A DNA stretch of 64,000 nt from Brevundimonas vitisensis (GTDB taxonomy: Bacteria; Pseudomonadota; Alphaproteobacteria; Caulobacterales; Caulobacteraceae): positions 1,574,501 through 1,638,500 of the forward strand of contig NZ_CP067977.1 of assembly GCF_016656965.1 (NCBI RefSeq), given 5' to 3'. The notes beneath the pieces were generated by a model. That model saw nothing but the letters and a program-made list of their open reading frames with translations. It searched no databases and had not been told where the DNA came from. Shown here one piece after another: positions 43,641-54,490 of the stretch (position 1 is its first letter; every line of letters begins with the position of its first letter). A program made the position numbers and the translations under genes.

Positions 43641-45074
43641 GTGACTCTTCCCGCCCCCTTTGCGCCCCTGGTCTCGGGTGGCGACGGCCTTGATCGTTAC
43701 CCCGTCGCCTCGACCGTCCTGGCCGCCCGCCTGGCCGACCTCTATGGCGTTTCGGCGGACGCAGTCCTTCCGGTTCGCGGGCTGACCCATGGGCTTGAAC
43801 TGGTCTGGCGCCTGGCCGCCCGCGACGGCGGCGCGGTCCAGGCCCCGGAGGCCGAGCCCTTTCTGACCCTGGCAAGCCTCTATCCTCGCGCGCCCAGGGG
43901 AACCGAGCCGACCGCCGTCATCGTCCGGGCCCTCGGCTCGGCAGAGGCGGTCGCCGAGATGGCCGAACGCCTGGGCACAGCCCTGCTGGTCGTGGACGAA
44001 GGCCTGATCGAATTCGCCGATGGAGCCTCTGCCGCCGCCCTGACGACGACCCACGCCAATCTGGTCGTTCTGCGCAGCCTGTCCCTGGCCTATGGACTGG
44101 CCGGAGCCCGGGTCGGGGCGGCGATCGCCGCGCCCGCCACCCTGGCCCGTCTGGCCTCCGTGCTCGAACCCTATGCCCTGCCCGAGCCCTCGGTACGGCT
44201 GGCCCTGCAGGCCCTGGACCCCTCCCGGCTGATGGAGACGCGCACCCGGATCACAGGGGTTCGCAGCGAGCGCGAGCGGGTGGCCAGCGCCCTGTCGCGG
44301 CGCATGATGGTCGATCCCGGCGTCGGACCGATCCTGATTGCCCGTCCGCTGGACCTTGCGGCGGCCCTGACGGCCCTGCGTGCCATGAGCGTGCCGGCCG
44401 ATGCGTCCGGCGAGCGGCTGCGCCTGCCAATCTCGGCCCGGCCGGAGGTCAACGACAGGCTGCTGACCGCCCTGGACGCCGCCCCGGCCCGCAGCCGCCC
44501 CTCCCGGCTGGGCCAGTCGGTGCGCGACACCAAGGAGACCCGCATCGTCTGCGCCGTCCATCTGGACGCCACGGGCCCCATCGCCATCCACACCGGCGTC
44601 GGCTTCTTTGACCATATGCTGGAGCAGGTGGCCGCCCACGGCGGCTTTTCCCTGCGGCTGTCCTGCGAAGGCGACCTGCACACCGATCCCCACCACACCA
44701 TAGAGGACAGCGCCATCGCCTTGGGTCAGGCCCTGAAGCAGGCGCTGGGCGAGCGGCGCGGCATTGCCCGCTATGGCTTCGTTCTGCCGATGGACGAGGC
44801 CAACGCAACCGTGTCGATCGATCTGTCCGGCCGCCCCTATCCGGTGTTCGAGGGGACCTTCGACACCCCCTATATCGGCGACTATCGCACCGATCTGACG
44901 GCCCATGTCTTCCGCTCTCTGGCTGAGCATCTGGGTGCCGCCATCCACATCGCCGTGACCGGCCAGGACGACCACCACAAGACCGAAGCCGTCTACAAGG
45001 CGTTCGGCCGGGCCCTGCGCCAGGCCATCCGCATCGAGGGCGAAGCGGTGCCCAGCACCAAGGGGGTATTGTGA
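43641..45074 (+). CDS. hisB: Fusion of a degenerate HisC-like domain to imidazoleglycerol-phosphate dehydratase HisB
   Basis: 477 residues from GTG at 43641 (GGAGG six bases upstream). Residues ~1-285 resemble a shortened histidinol-phosphate aminotransferase: RYP near 20, LLVVDEGLIEF at 116-125 and LRSLSLAYGLAGARVG at 144-159. The canonical motif is S-K-A; here residue 149 is Leu (CTG), so the PLP Schiff-base Lys is gone, and the NPNNPTG segment is missing. Residues ~294-477 are a complete HisB with GFFDHMLEQVAAHGG, DPHHTIED and GQDDHHKTEA metal sites. The aminotransferase activity must come from another gene. The HisC-like part may be structural or regulatory. Confidence 0.85.
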   Translation: MTLPAPFAPLVSGGDGLDRYPVASTVLAARLADLYGVSADAVLPVRGLTHGLELVWRLAARDGGAVQAPEAEPFLTLASLYPRAPRGTEPTAVIVRALGSAEAVAEMAERLGTALLVVDEGLIEFADGASAAALTTTHANLVVLRSLSLAYGLAGARVGAAIAAPATLARLASVLEPYALPEPSVRLALQALDPSRLMETRTRITGVRSERERVASALSRRMMVDPGVGPILIARPLDLAAALTALRAMSVPADASGERLRLPISARPEVNDRLLTALDAAPARSRPSRLGQSVRDTKETRIVCAVHLDATGPIAIHTGVGFFDHMLEQVAAHGGFSLRLSCEGDLHTDPHHTIEDSAIALGQALKQALGERRGIARYGFVLPMDEANATVSIDLSGRPYPVFEGTFDTPYIGDYRTDLTAHVFRSLAEHLGAAIHIAVTGQDDHHKTEAVYKAFGRALRQAIRIEGEAVPSTKGVL

Positions 45075-45673
45075 CGGTCGCCATCGTTCACCTGGGAGCG
45101 GGCAATACCGCCTCTGTGCAATTTGCCCTGGAGCGGCTGGGCGCCGATGTCCTGATCACCGCCGACCCTGCCGCCATCGCCGCAGCCGACCGGGTGATCC
45201 TGCCCGGCGTCGGGGCGGCTGCCTTTGCCATGGGCCGGATGAACGATCTGGGCCTGACCCAGGTGCTGCGCGACTTTTCCCGGCCGCTGCTGGGTGTCTG
45301 CCTGGGCCAGCAGTTGCTGTTCGAGACCAGCGAGGAAGGCGACCCCGTCCCTCTCCTGGGCTTCATTCCCGGCACCGTCTGTCGCCTGAACGTCCGCCCC
45401 GACCTGCCGGTGCCGCACATGGGATGGTCCCGGCTGAACATCACCCGCCCCGACCCGCTGCTGGCCGGGGTCGGTGACGGTGCCTATGCCTATTTCGTGC
45501 ACAGCTACGTCTGTCCGGACACGGACGCCACCCTGGCCTGCGCCGACTATGGCACCGAGGTGCCGGCGGTGGTCCGCACCGGCAACCGGTGGGGCTGCCA
45601 GTTCCACCCCGAGCGCTCGGCCGAGGCCGGAGCCCGGATATTGAAGAACTTTCTGGAGCTGAGCGTCGCATGA
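45071..45673 (+). CDS. hisH: Imidazole glycerol phosphate synthase, glutamine amidotransferase subunit
   Basis: 200 residues. The class I glutaminase triad is in GVCLGQQLLFE (C77), with His and Glu in QFHPERS. It supplies ammonia to HisF through a tunnel. The start is GTG, overlapping the previous stop (GTGA). PGVGAAAFAMG is the oxyanion strand region. Confidence 0.94.
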   Translation: MTVAIVHLGAGNTASVQFALERLGADVLITADPAAIAAADRVILPGVGAAAFAMGRMNDLGLTQVLRDFSRPLLGVCLGQQLLFETSEEGDPVPLLGFIPGTVCRLNVRPDLPVPHMGWSRLNITRPDPLLAGVGDGAYAYFVHSYVCPDTDATLACADYGTEVPAVVRTGNRWGCQFHPERSAEAGARILKNFLELSVA

Positions 45674-46401
45674 TCCTGTATCCCGCAATCGACCTTCGGG
45701 CCGGGGTCTGCGTGCGGCTGATGCATGGCCGCTTCGACCAGGTGACCGAATATGACACTGATCCGGTGGCCCGACTGGCGACGTTCGCCGAGGCCGGGGC
45801 CGACTGGGCCCACATCGTCGATCTGGACGGTGCCGAGGCCGGACGGGCCGCCCAGCATGCCCTGATCGGAACACTGGCCCGCGCCGGAACCGTCTCGATC
45901 CAGTCCGGCGGCGGTGTCCGCTCGGCCGAGGATGTCGCAGCCCTGCTGGACGCAGGCGTCAGCCGCGTCGTGATTGGCTCGCTGGCCGTGTCGCAGCCCG
46001 ATACCGTTCTGAACTGGCTCGACCGCTTCGGGGCCGATCGCATCACCCTGGCCATCGACGTCAAGGCGGACGGCGACCGCTATGTCCCGGCGCTGAAGGG
46101 CTGGACCGAGGCGGCGAGCGTGGACCTGTGGGCGGCCCTGGATCGCTATCCGGCAGGCAGCACCCGTCATCTGCTGGTCACCGACGTCGGGCGTGACGGG
46201 GCCCTGACCGGGCCGAACCTGGACCTGCTGCGGTCCATCGTCGAGCGTCGGCCGGACCTGAAGGTCCAGGCCTCGGGCGGGGTGTCCAGCGTGGCGGACC
46301 TGACGGCGGCCAAGGCCATCGGTTGCGACGGGGCCATCGTCGGGCGGGCCCTGTATGAGGGGCGGTTCACCGTCGCCGAAGCCATCACGGCGGTCCGATG
46401 A
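45670..46401 (+). CDS. hisA: Phosphoribosylformimino-AICAR-phosphate isomerase
   Basis: 243 residues, a TIM barrel starting MILYPAIDLRAGVCVRL with the catalytic Asp at residue 8. VTDVGRDGALTGPN holds the second Asp, and phosphate-binding loops are SGGGVRS and SGGVSS. ATGA overlaps join it to hisH and hisF. The frame opening further upstream lies within hisH and was not used. Confidence 0.95.
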   Translation: MILYPAIDLRAGVCVRLMHGRFDQVTEYDTDPVARLATFAEAGADWAHIVDLDGAEAGRAAQHALIGTLARAGTVSIQSGGGVRSAEDVAALLDAGVSRVVIGSLAVSQPDTVLNWLDRFGADRITLAIDVKADGDRYVPALKGWTEAASVDLWAALDRYPAGSTRHLLVTDVGRDGALTGPNLDLLRSIVERRPDLKVQASGGVSSVADLTAAKAIGCDGAIVGRALYEGRFTVAEAITAVR

Positions 46402-47165
46402 CGGCGCGGCGCATCATCCCCTGCCTGGACGTCAAGGACGGCCGGGTGGTCAAGGGCGTGCGGTTCGAGGGTCACCGCGACATGGGCGATGCCGTCGAAC
46501 TGGCGGCGCGCTATCGCGATCAGGGCGCGGACGAGCTGGTGTTCTATGACATCACCGCCAGTCCGCAGGGGCGTACTCTCGACTATGGCTGGGTGCGCGA
46601 CATCGCCCGGACCCTGGACATCCCTTTCTGCGTCGCGGGCGGCATTCGCACGGTGGATCAGGCGGCCCGCTGCCTGGACAATGGGGCGGACAAGGTCTCG
46701 ATCAACTCCCCGGCTCTGGAGCGCCCCGATTTGATCGGCGAGATGGCCGCACGTCTGGGCCGCCAGTGCGTGGTGGTCGGCGTGGACTCCAAGCGGTCGG
46801 GCGACGACTGGGTGGTTCATCAGTATACGGGTGATCCGTCCGCCAGCCGTGGCGCAGGCCGCAGGACCATGGACTGGATCCTTGAGGTCCAGGCCCTGGG
46901 TGCGGGCGAGATCGTGCTGAACTGCATGGATGAGGACGGTGTTCGGCGCGGCTATGACATCGCCCAGCTGGCCGCCGCGCGGGGCCGCCTGACCATTCCC
47001 CTGGTCGCCTCGGGCGGCGCGGGCACGGCCTCCCACTTCCTCGACGTGTTCGAAAGCGCCAATGTTTCCGGGGCCCTGGCCGCCAGTGTCTTTCACACCG
47101 GCACCCTGGCGATCCCCGAGCTGAAGGCCTTCCTGGGCGGGGCCGGCGTGGAGGTACGACAGTGA
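46398..47165 (+). CDS. hisF: Imidazole glycerol phosphate synthase, cyclase subunit
   Basis: 255 residues. RRIIPCLDVKDGRVVKGVRFEGHRD is the canonical start with catalytic Asp in CLDV; LNCMDEDGVRRGYD carries the second catalytic Asp. The phosphate loops are AGGIRT and SGGAGTASHF. It makes IGP and AICAR with HisH. It overlaps hisA (ATGA) and hisIE (GTGA). Confidence 0.95.
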   Translation: MTARRIIPCLDVKDGRVVKGVRFEGHRDMGDAVELAARYRDQGADELVFYDITASPQGRTLDYGWVRDIARTLDIPFCVAGGIRTVDQAARCLDNGADKVSINSPALERPDLIGEMAARLGRQCVVVGVDSKRSGDDWVVHQYTGDPSASRGAGRRTMDWILEVQALGAGEIVLNCMDEDGVRRGYDIAQLAAARGRLTIPLVASGGAGTASHFLDVFESANVSGALAASVFHTGTLAIPELKAFLGGAGVEVRQ

Positions 47166-47785
47166 TCGATCCGAACACCCTCGACTTCGCCAAGGGCGAC
47201 GGCCTGATCCCGGTCGTGGTCCAGGACGCGGCGACCCTGCAAGTCCTGACCCTGGCCTATATGGACCGCGCGGCACTGGAAGAGACCGTGGCCAGCGGCG
47301 AAGCCACCTTCTTCTCGCGCTCGCGCGGCGGGCGGTGGCGCAAGGGAGAAACCTCGGGCGACCGGCTGCATGTGGTCTCGATCACGCCGGACTGCGATGC
47401 GGACGCCCTGGTGCTGAAGGTCCGGCCCGTCGGCAATGCCTGTCACCTGAACCGCGTCAGCTGTTTTGGCGAGGAAGATGCCCCCGGCCTCGGCCGCATC
47501 GCCCGGCTGGAAGCCACCATCGCGGAACGCGCCGCCGCTGACCCGGCCCACAGCTGGACGGCCCGCCTTCTGGCCGAGGGGCCCAAGCGCGCGGCGCAGA
47601 AGGTCGGCGAGGAGGGCGTCGAGACCGCCCTGGCCGGTGCCGCTGGTCCCGATACGGAACTGGCATCGGAGGCCGCGGATTTGATCTATCATCTGCTGGT
47701 GCTGCTGCGTTCGCGTCACATGGTGTTTCAAGACGTGCTGGATGTGTTGGCCAAGCGCGCGCAACCGGCCAAAGACGCAGACTGA
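47162..47785 (+). CDS. hisIE: Bifunctional phosphoribosyl-AMP cyclohydrolase / phosphoribosyl-ATP pyrophosphatase
   Basis: 207 residues. The HisI part (1-~115) has FFSRSRGGRWRKGETSG and the zinc Cys residues in ITPDCDADALVLKV and GNACHLNRVSCF. The HisE part follows with RLLAEGPKRAAQKVGEEGVETALAG. The fusion covers steps 2 and 3 of the pathway. The start is GTG, overlapping the hisF stop. A hairpin follows within two bases of the stop. Confidence 0.94.
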   Translation: MIDPNTLDFAKGDGLIPVVVQDAATLQVLTLAYMDRAALEETVASGEATFFSRSRGGRWRKGETSGDRLHVVSITPDCDADALVLKVRPVGNACHLNRVSCFGEEDAPGLGRIARLEATIAERAAADPAHSWTARLLAEGPKRAAQKVGEEGVETALAGAAGPDTELASEAADLIYHLLVLLRSRHMVFQDVLDVLAKRAQPAKDAD

Positions 47786-47786
47786 A

Positions 47787-47803
47787 CCGGACATTCTGTC
47801 CGG
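47787..47803. other. Hairpin between hisIE and zwf
   Basis: CCGGACA-TTC-TGTCCGG, perfect 7-bp stem right after the hisIE stop and 23 bases before zwf, with no T-tract. It may mark an RNA processing or weak termination point between the his and ED gene sets. Confidence 0.5.
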
Positions 47804-47825
47804 GCGACAGAGGGAAGGAGCGGGC

Positions 47826-49286
47826 ATGGCAGCTCTGGTGCTGTTCGGCGGTGGTGGCGATCTGGCCATGCGCATGCTGCTGCCCTCGCTTTATTTCCTG
47901 GAGCATGACCGCCTTCTGCCCGACGATCTGAAGATCATCGGGGCCGCCCGGTCCGAAGAAACCCCGGCTGAATACATCGCCAAGGTTCGCGCCTCGGTCG
48001 AGGCCAAGGCTCGCGCCGACCAGGCCTGGGACGAGGCCGCCTGGGCCCGGATGGAGGCCCGCCTGGACTATCTGGCCGTCGATGCGACCAGCGCCGAGAG
48101 CCTGCGCCCCCTGCGTGACAAGGTCGGCCAGGGGTCGGTGACGTCCTTCCTGGCGGTGTCGCCTTCGCTCTATGCCCGCATCGTGACGGCCATGCGGGCC
48201 GCCGGCCTGGCCGAGCCCGAGGACCGGGTGGTGCTGGAAAAGCCTGTCGGACGGGACCTGGAAACCTTCCTGGCCATCGACGACGCCGTTGCCGACGCCT
48301 TCTCCGAACAGCAGGTGTTCCGCATCGACCACTATCTGGGCAAGGAGACGGTCCAGAACCTGATCGCCCTGCGCTTCGGCAACACCATCTTCGAGCCGCT
48401 GTGGAACAATCTGTCGATCGACCACGTCCAGATCACCATCGGCGAGACGGTAGGGGTCGGCGACCGCTGGCCCTATTACGACGAGTACGGAGCATTGCGC
48501 GACATGCTCCAGAACCACATGCTCCAGCTGCTCTGCCTGGTCGCCATGGAGCCGCCCAGCGACCTGGACCCGGACTCGGTCCGCAACGAAAAGGTCAAGG
48601 TCCTGCGGTCCCTTCGCCCCATAACGCCTGAGGATGCCGAGCGGGTCACCGTGCGGGGCCAGTATGCGGCCGGAACCTCGGGCGGCAAGCCGGTCGCCAG
48701 CTATGACGAGGAACGCGGTCTGGATTCAGACACCGAAACCTTTGTCGCCATCCGCGCCGACATCGACAACTGGCGCTGGGCCGGCGTCCCCTTCTTCATG
48801 CGGACCGGCAAACGCCTGCCCGAGAAGCGCACCGAGATCGTCATCCAGTTCAAGCCGGTGCCACATTCCATCTTCGACCGCGACGACCGTGGCGAGGTCC
48901 AGGCCAACCGCATGATCATCGAGCTGCAGCCCGAGGAGGACATCAGCCTGACGGTCATGAACAAGCGTCCTGGACTGGATCAGCGGATGCAGCTGCAGCC
49001 GATCAAGATGAGCCTGTCCTGGGGTGTCGGCGGCAAGGGCGATGCCCCACCCCGCCGCCGCATCGCCTATGAGCGGCTGCTTCTGGATGCGCTGAACGGC
49101 GACTCCACCCTGTTCGTGCGCCGTGACGAGGCGGAAAAGGCCTGGGAATGGGTCGACGGCGTGTCCCAGGCCTGGGCTGATGCCGGCACCAAGCCCCATG
49201 ACTATGTCGCTGGCACCTGGGGCCCCGAGGCCGCGGACTATCTGCTGGACCGCACTGGCCGCGCCTGGAACACGACCGATGCCTGA
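47826..49286 (+). CDS. zwf: Glucose-6-phosphate 1-dehydrogenase
   Basis: 486 residues. The NADP-binding loop GGGGDLAMRMLLPSLY replaces the usual GATGDL; the substrate motif RIDHYLGKE and the VVLEKPVGRD block are intact. It makes 6-phosphogluconolactone and feeds the Entner-Doudoroff route encoded next. AAGGAG lies six bases before the ATG at 47826; the frame is open to 47742 inside hisIE, but that is not a likely start. Confidence 0.95.
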   Translation: MAALVLFGGGGDLAMRMLLPSLYFLEHDRLLPDDLKIIGAARSEETPAEYIAKVRASVEAKARADQAWDEAAWARMEARLDYLAVDATSAESLRPLRDKVGQGSVTSFLAVSPSLYARIVTAMRAAGLAEPEDRVVLEKPVGRDLETFLAIDDAVADAFSEQQVFRIDHYLGKETVQNLIALRFGNTIFEPLWNNLSIDHVQITIGETVGVGDRWPYYDEYGALRDMLQNHMLQLLCLVAMEPPSDLDPDSVRNEKVKVLRSLRPITPEDAERVTVRGQYAAGTSGGKPVASYDEERGLDSDTETFVAIRADIDNWRWAGVPFFMRTGKRLPEKRTEIVIQFKPVPHSIFDRDDRGEVQANRMIIELQPEEDISLTVMNKRPGLDQRMQLQPIKMSLSWGVGGKGDAPPRRRIAYERLLLDALNGDSTLFVRRDEAEKAWEWVDGVSQAWADAGTKPHDYVAGTWGPEAADYLLDRTGRAWNTTDA

Positions 49287-49985
49287 GATCGAAGTTTTCG
49301 CCACGACTGACGACTGGGCCGAAGCCTGCGCGTCCCGCCTTGCGTCGGACTTGTCCGCCGCCATTACCGCCAACGGGCGGGCCCTGTTCGCCGGGCCGGG
49401 CGGATCGACGCCCGCCCCCATCTATGCCCGACTGGCCGAGGCCCGGCTGGAATGGTCCAGCGTCGCCGTGACCCTGATCGACGAACGCTATGTCCCGGAG
49501 ACTTCGCCGGAGTCGAACGCCCGCCTTATCCGCGACGTCCTGCTGACCGGACCGGCGGCCGCCGCTCGTTTCGTGCCGCTGTACAGCCCCGCCGTGACGG
49601 TGGACCGGGCCGCTGCCGTGGCTGCCGCCGCCCTGCGTGCCGAGGGCGGGCGCTTCGACACGGTCCTTCTGGGCATGGGCGAAGATGGCCATATCTGTTC
49701 CATGTTCCCGGACAGCCCGACCCTGAAGACCCTGCTCACGCCGACCCTGGCCCCCACCGTCCTGGGCGTGCCGCCCGGGCGCGACGGGGCCGCCCCGACG
49801 ATCGAGCGGCTCAGCGTGAACCTGGCCTATCTGGCTCAGGCCGGCCGGGTCATCCTGGCGCTGAAAGGCGCCGCCAAGCGAACGGTCTATGAACGCGAGG
49901 CCTTGGGCGATCCCAAGGTCCAGCCGATCGCCGCCCTGATCGCCGCCGGGGTGCCCCTCGAAGTTCTGTGGACGGAAGGCTCCTG

Positions 49986-49986
<1 letters not shown>
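49279..49986 (+). CDS. pgl: 6-phosphogluconolactonase
   Basis: 235 residues. [38 protein letters not shown] and [18 protein letters not shown] are diagnostic. It hydrolyses the lactone to 6-phosphogluconate. It overlaps zwf by 8 bases and its last base is the first of edd. Confidence 0.95.
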
Positions 49987-51812
<1,826 letters not shown>

Positions 51813-51814
51813 AT

Positions 51815-52792
51815 ATGACCATCGCCTGGGACAAGACACTGCTGGTCGGTGACGTTGGCGGCACCAACGCCCGTTTCGCCATTGCCCACATGATCCAGGG
51901 CAAGCCGGTACTGGAGCATCACCAGAGCTTTCCGGCCTCGGAACATCCCACATTCCTGGGTGGGGTGAAGGCCTTCATCGACGGCTGCGAGGTCAAGCCG
52001 ACGGGTGGCGTCATTGCCGTCGCCGGGCCGGTGACGGACGGCGAGATCGACCTGACCAACTCGCCCTGGCGGGTGTCTGAGGCCGAGCTAGAAACCCTGG
52101 GCATGAAGCCCGTCCGCCTGATCAATGATTTCGAGGCCCTGGCCTGGGGTGCCCCCGTCGTCCCGGCCGACCAACTGGCTTCGCTGGGCGGCCCCGATGA
52201 GGGAGACCCCGAATCGGCGATCGCGGTCCTGGGCCCGGGCACCGGTTTTGGCGTGTCGGCGCTGGTGCGTGACGGGCGCGGCGGGGAAATGGCCATGCCG
52301 TCCGAAGGTGGCCATGCCTGCTTCCCGCCGGGCGATGCGGTTGAAGACGAAATCCTGCGCATCCTGCGTCGCCGCTATGACCGCGTGTCCATCGAGCGGC
52401 TGATCTGCGGGCCGGGCCTTTTGAACATGCACCGGGCCTTGGCCGAGATTGATGGTCGCGAGACCCATATCGAGGACCCGGCCGAAATCACCGAGACCGC
52501 CCTGGCCAATCCGAACAGCCCGTGCGGGGCGACCCTGGCCCGCTTCTGCGCCATTCTGGGGGCCGTGGCCGGGGACATTGCCCTGACCACCGGGGCCCGC
52601 GGCGGGGTCTATATCGCCGGCGGAATTGCGCCGCGCATCCTGCCCTTCCTGAAGGCCAGTCCTTTCCGTGAGCGGTTCGAGCGCAAGGGCCGGTTCGCCG
52701 ACTATATGAAGGCGATCCCCACCAATGTGATCCTGCATAAACACGCGGCCCTGCTGGGCGCAGCACGGGTAGCGTTCGCCCAGGCGGAGTAA
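51815..52792 (+). CDS. glk: Glucokinase
   Basis: 325 residues of the proteobacterial Glk family. The ATP site is GDVGGTNARFA, the catalytic Asp is in RLINDFEALAWG, and GPGTGFGVSAL binds phosphate. It phosphorylates glucose with ATP. GGAGGAG lies eight to nine bases before the ATG and only two bases follow the edd stop. Placement with zwf, pgl and edd gives a complete glucose-to-KDPG set. Confidence 0.95.
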   Translation: MTIAWDKTLLVGDVGGTNARFAIAHMIQGKPVLEHHQSFPASEHPTFLGGVKAFIDGCEVKPTGGVIAVAGPVTDGEIDLTNSPWRVSEAELETLGMKPVRLINDFEALAWGAPVVPADQLASLGGPDEGDPESAIAVLGPGTGFGVSALVRDGRGGEMAMPSEGGHACFPPGDAVEDEILRILRRRYDRVSIERLICGPGLLNMHRALAEIDGRETHIEDPAEITETALANPNSPCGATLARFCAILGAVAGDIALTTGARGGVYIAGGIAPRILPFLKASPFRERFERKGRFADYMKAIPTNVILHKHAALLGAARVAFAQAE

Positions 52793-52876
52793 GGCGATCA
52801 CGGAAACCTCACGCCGCCGTGAACCTTTCCGCAGGCTCGGTGTTTTGGTCTTTCCAACTATGGAAGGGACTAAATC

Positions 52877-53182
52877 ATGCGTAAACTGATGATCGCCGCC
52901 GTCGCCACCTTCGCCGTTGCCGGCCTGGCCGCCTGCGGTGAAAGCGCCGCCGACAAGGCCGCCGAGCAGCAGGCCGACTCCATCGAGGCGCAAGGCGAAA
53001 TGCAGGCCGACGCCCTGGAGCGTCAGGCCGACGCCGCCACGACCGACGCTCAGGAAGATGCCCTGAACGCTCAGGCCGACCGCGTTGAAGAGAACGCCGA
53101 CCGTGCCGCCGACCGCGTCGAGCAGCAGGCTGGCAACGCCGACGGTGGCATGACCACTGCGAACACGCCGACCACCAACTAA
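52877..53182 (+). CDS. Small coiled-coil lipoprotein
   Basis: 101 residues. Signal peptide with lipobox LAAC (Cys20), then ~60 residues rich in Ala, Asp, Glu and Gln arranged in heptad-like repeats (QADALERQADAA, QADRVEENADRAADRVEQQ), predicting a long helix. It recalls Lpp-like or stress lipoproteins but no family is certain. GGAAGGG precedes the ATG. It stands alone with its own terminator. Confidence 0.7.
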   Translation: MRKLMIAAVATFAVAGLAACGESAADKAAEQQADSIEAQGEMQADALERQADAATTDAQEDALNAQADRVEENADRAADRVEQQAGNADGGMTTANTPTTN

Positions 53183-53208
53183 GCCTTCGATCCCGATCGA
53201 GGTTCAGA

Positions 53209-53238
53209 CCCCCGCCGGTTCGCCCGGCGGGGGTTTTT
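53209..53238 (+). terminator. Rho-independent terminator of the lipoprotein gene
   Basis: CCCCCGCCGG-TTCGC-CCGGCGGGGG followed by TTTTT, perfect 10-bp stem. Confidence 0.9.
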
Positions 53239-53249
53239 CGTGGTCGCGA

Positions 53250-54056
53250 TCAGGCCTTCTTGGGGGGCCAGGGGATGAAGGGGCTGGTGCGGGCGACATA
53301 GTCGGCATAGCCGGGCCGCGAGCTGTGAATGGCCTTTTCGGTGATGCCGATGCCGGACCATTTGGTCAGGGTGAAGGTCAGGAAGATCGGCCCCAGGATG
53401 GACGCCGCTCCGACCCAGCCGCTCTCGGCCGCGATCAGATAAAGCCCCCACCAGACACAGGCATCGCCGAAATAGTTCGGATGGCGGGTATAGCGCCACA
53501 GGCCGGTATCCAGCACCTTGCCCTTATTGGCCGGGTCCTTGCGGAAGGCCGACAGCTGGGCATCGCCTATGCTTTCGCAGGCGATGCCGACCACGGCGAG
53601 GCCGGCCCCGATCCAGCCAATCCAGCCGACCGTCGGGCTATAGGCGATTTGACCCAGCTGCACCGGCAGGGACGTCAGCCAGGCCAGCAGCCCCTGCGGC
53701 AGGAAGACGAACAGCAGGGCGGTCTTGCCGAAGCTCCAACCTTTGTTCTTTTCCTGGCTTTCGACGATGGCGACATAGCGCCCATCAGCGCCATGCAGAC
53801 GCCAGCGCCGCAGCAAATGGATGCCCAGGCGCAACGCCCACACCCCGACCAGCCAAAGCAACAGCAGGGTCCGTGTCGGATCGCCCTCGGTCCGGGGCCA
53901 GGTGATGAGGGCCAGCAGTAGCATGCCCAGCGGCCAGACGCCGTCGATGAAGCTGACGTCCTTCAGCCGCAGGGCCAGGAGCCAGAGGACCAGCATCACA
54001 CCAATGATGACGGCCAGATTCACGGCCAGGAGGGTCAGGATTTCAATCAGGGTCAT
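53250..54056 (-). CDS. DUF1295 / steroid 5-alpha-reductase-like membrane protein
   Basis: 268 residues with six to seven TM segments. The C-terminal signature GLWRYTRHPNYFGDACVWWG and the RPGYADYVARTSPFIPW end mark the DUF1295 branch of the steroid reductase/isoprenylcysteine methyltransferase fold. It probably binds NADPH or SAM, but reaction and substrate are unknown. It is transcribed alone, convergent with the lipoprotein gene. Confidence 0.83.
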   Translation of the reverse strand: MTLIEILTLLAVNLAVIIGVMLVLWLLALRLKDVSFIDGVWPLGMLLLALITWPRTEGDPTRTLLLLWLVGVWALRLGIHLLRRWRLHGADGRYVAIVESQEKNKGWSFGKTALLFVFLPQGLLAWLTSLPVQLGQIAYSPTVGWIGWIGAGLAVVGIACESIGDAQLSAFRKDPANKGKVLDTGLWRYTRHPNYFGDACVWWGLYLIAAESGWVGAASILGPIFLTFTLTKWSGIGITEKAIHSSRPGYADYVARTSPFIPWPPKKA

Positions 54057-54137
54057 GGCGCAGAAACGCTATGGCCAAGCTGAAGGATGCAGCGGCACGG
54101 CCGACGTGCAGCGAATTTCATGCGACGTGGGCCGATC

Positions 54138-54488
54138 CTAGTCGATGCAGAGGGTCGCTTCGGCCTTGCCGTCCTCGATCGTCGTGAAACAGCCGAAGCG
54201 GTTGCTGGTCGCCTGACAGACGCCGGTGACGGCCCGGCCTTCCGGCGGCAGGACGCTGCCTTCCACCCGGCAGTCGCCCAGGCAATCGTCGCCGTCGCTG
54301 CAGCGTTGCCCGGCGTCGGCATAACGGATCACGCATTGCAGGGACTGCAGCCGTCCGACCCGCTGCATGGTCCCGCCCTGGGCCGTGCATTCGGCGACAG
54401 CCATTTCCTCGGGTGTCAGAGCCTTGGGTGCGCACGCCCCCAGGCACAGCATCGACAGGGTCGCTATGGCGATGATCGGCAGTTTCAT
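54138..54488 (-). CDS. Cys-rich lipoprotein of unknown function
   Basis: 116 residues. Lipobox LGAC (Cys19) follows a short signal. The mature part has about eight further Cys residues (AECTAQGG, SLQCVIRY, QRCSDGDDCLGDCRVEG, GVCQATSNRFGCFT, TLCID), which suggests several disulfides in the periplasm. It is two bases from the hmgA stop on the same strand, so the two are probably cotranscribed. I recognise no function. Confidence 0.7.
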   Translation of the reverse strand: MKLPIIAIATLSMLCLGACAPKALTPEEMAVAECTAQGGTMQRVGRLQSLQCVIRYADAGQRCSDGDDCLGDCRVEGSVLPPEGRAVTGVCQATSNRFGCFTTIEDGKAEATLCID

Positions 54489-54490
54489 GG

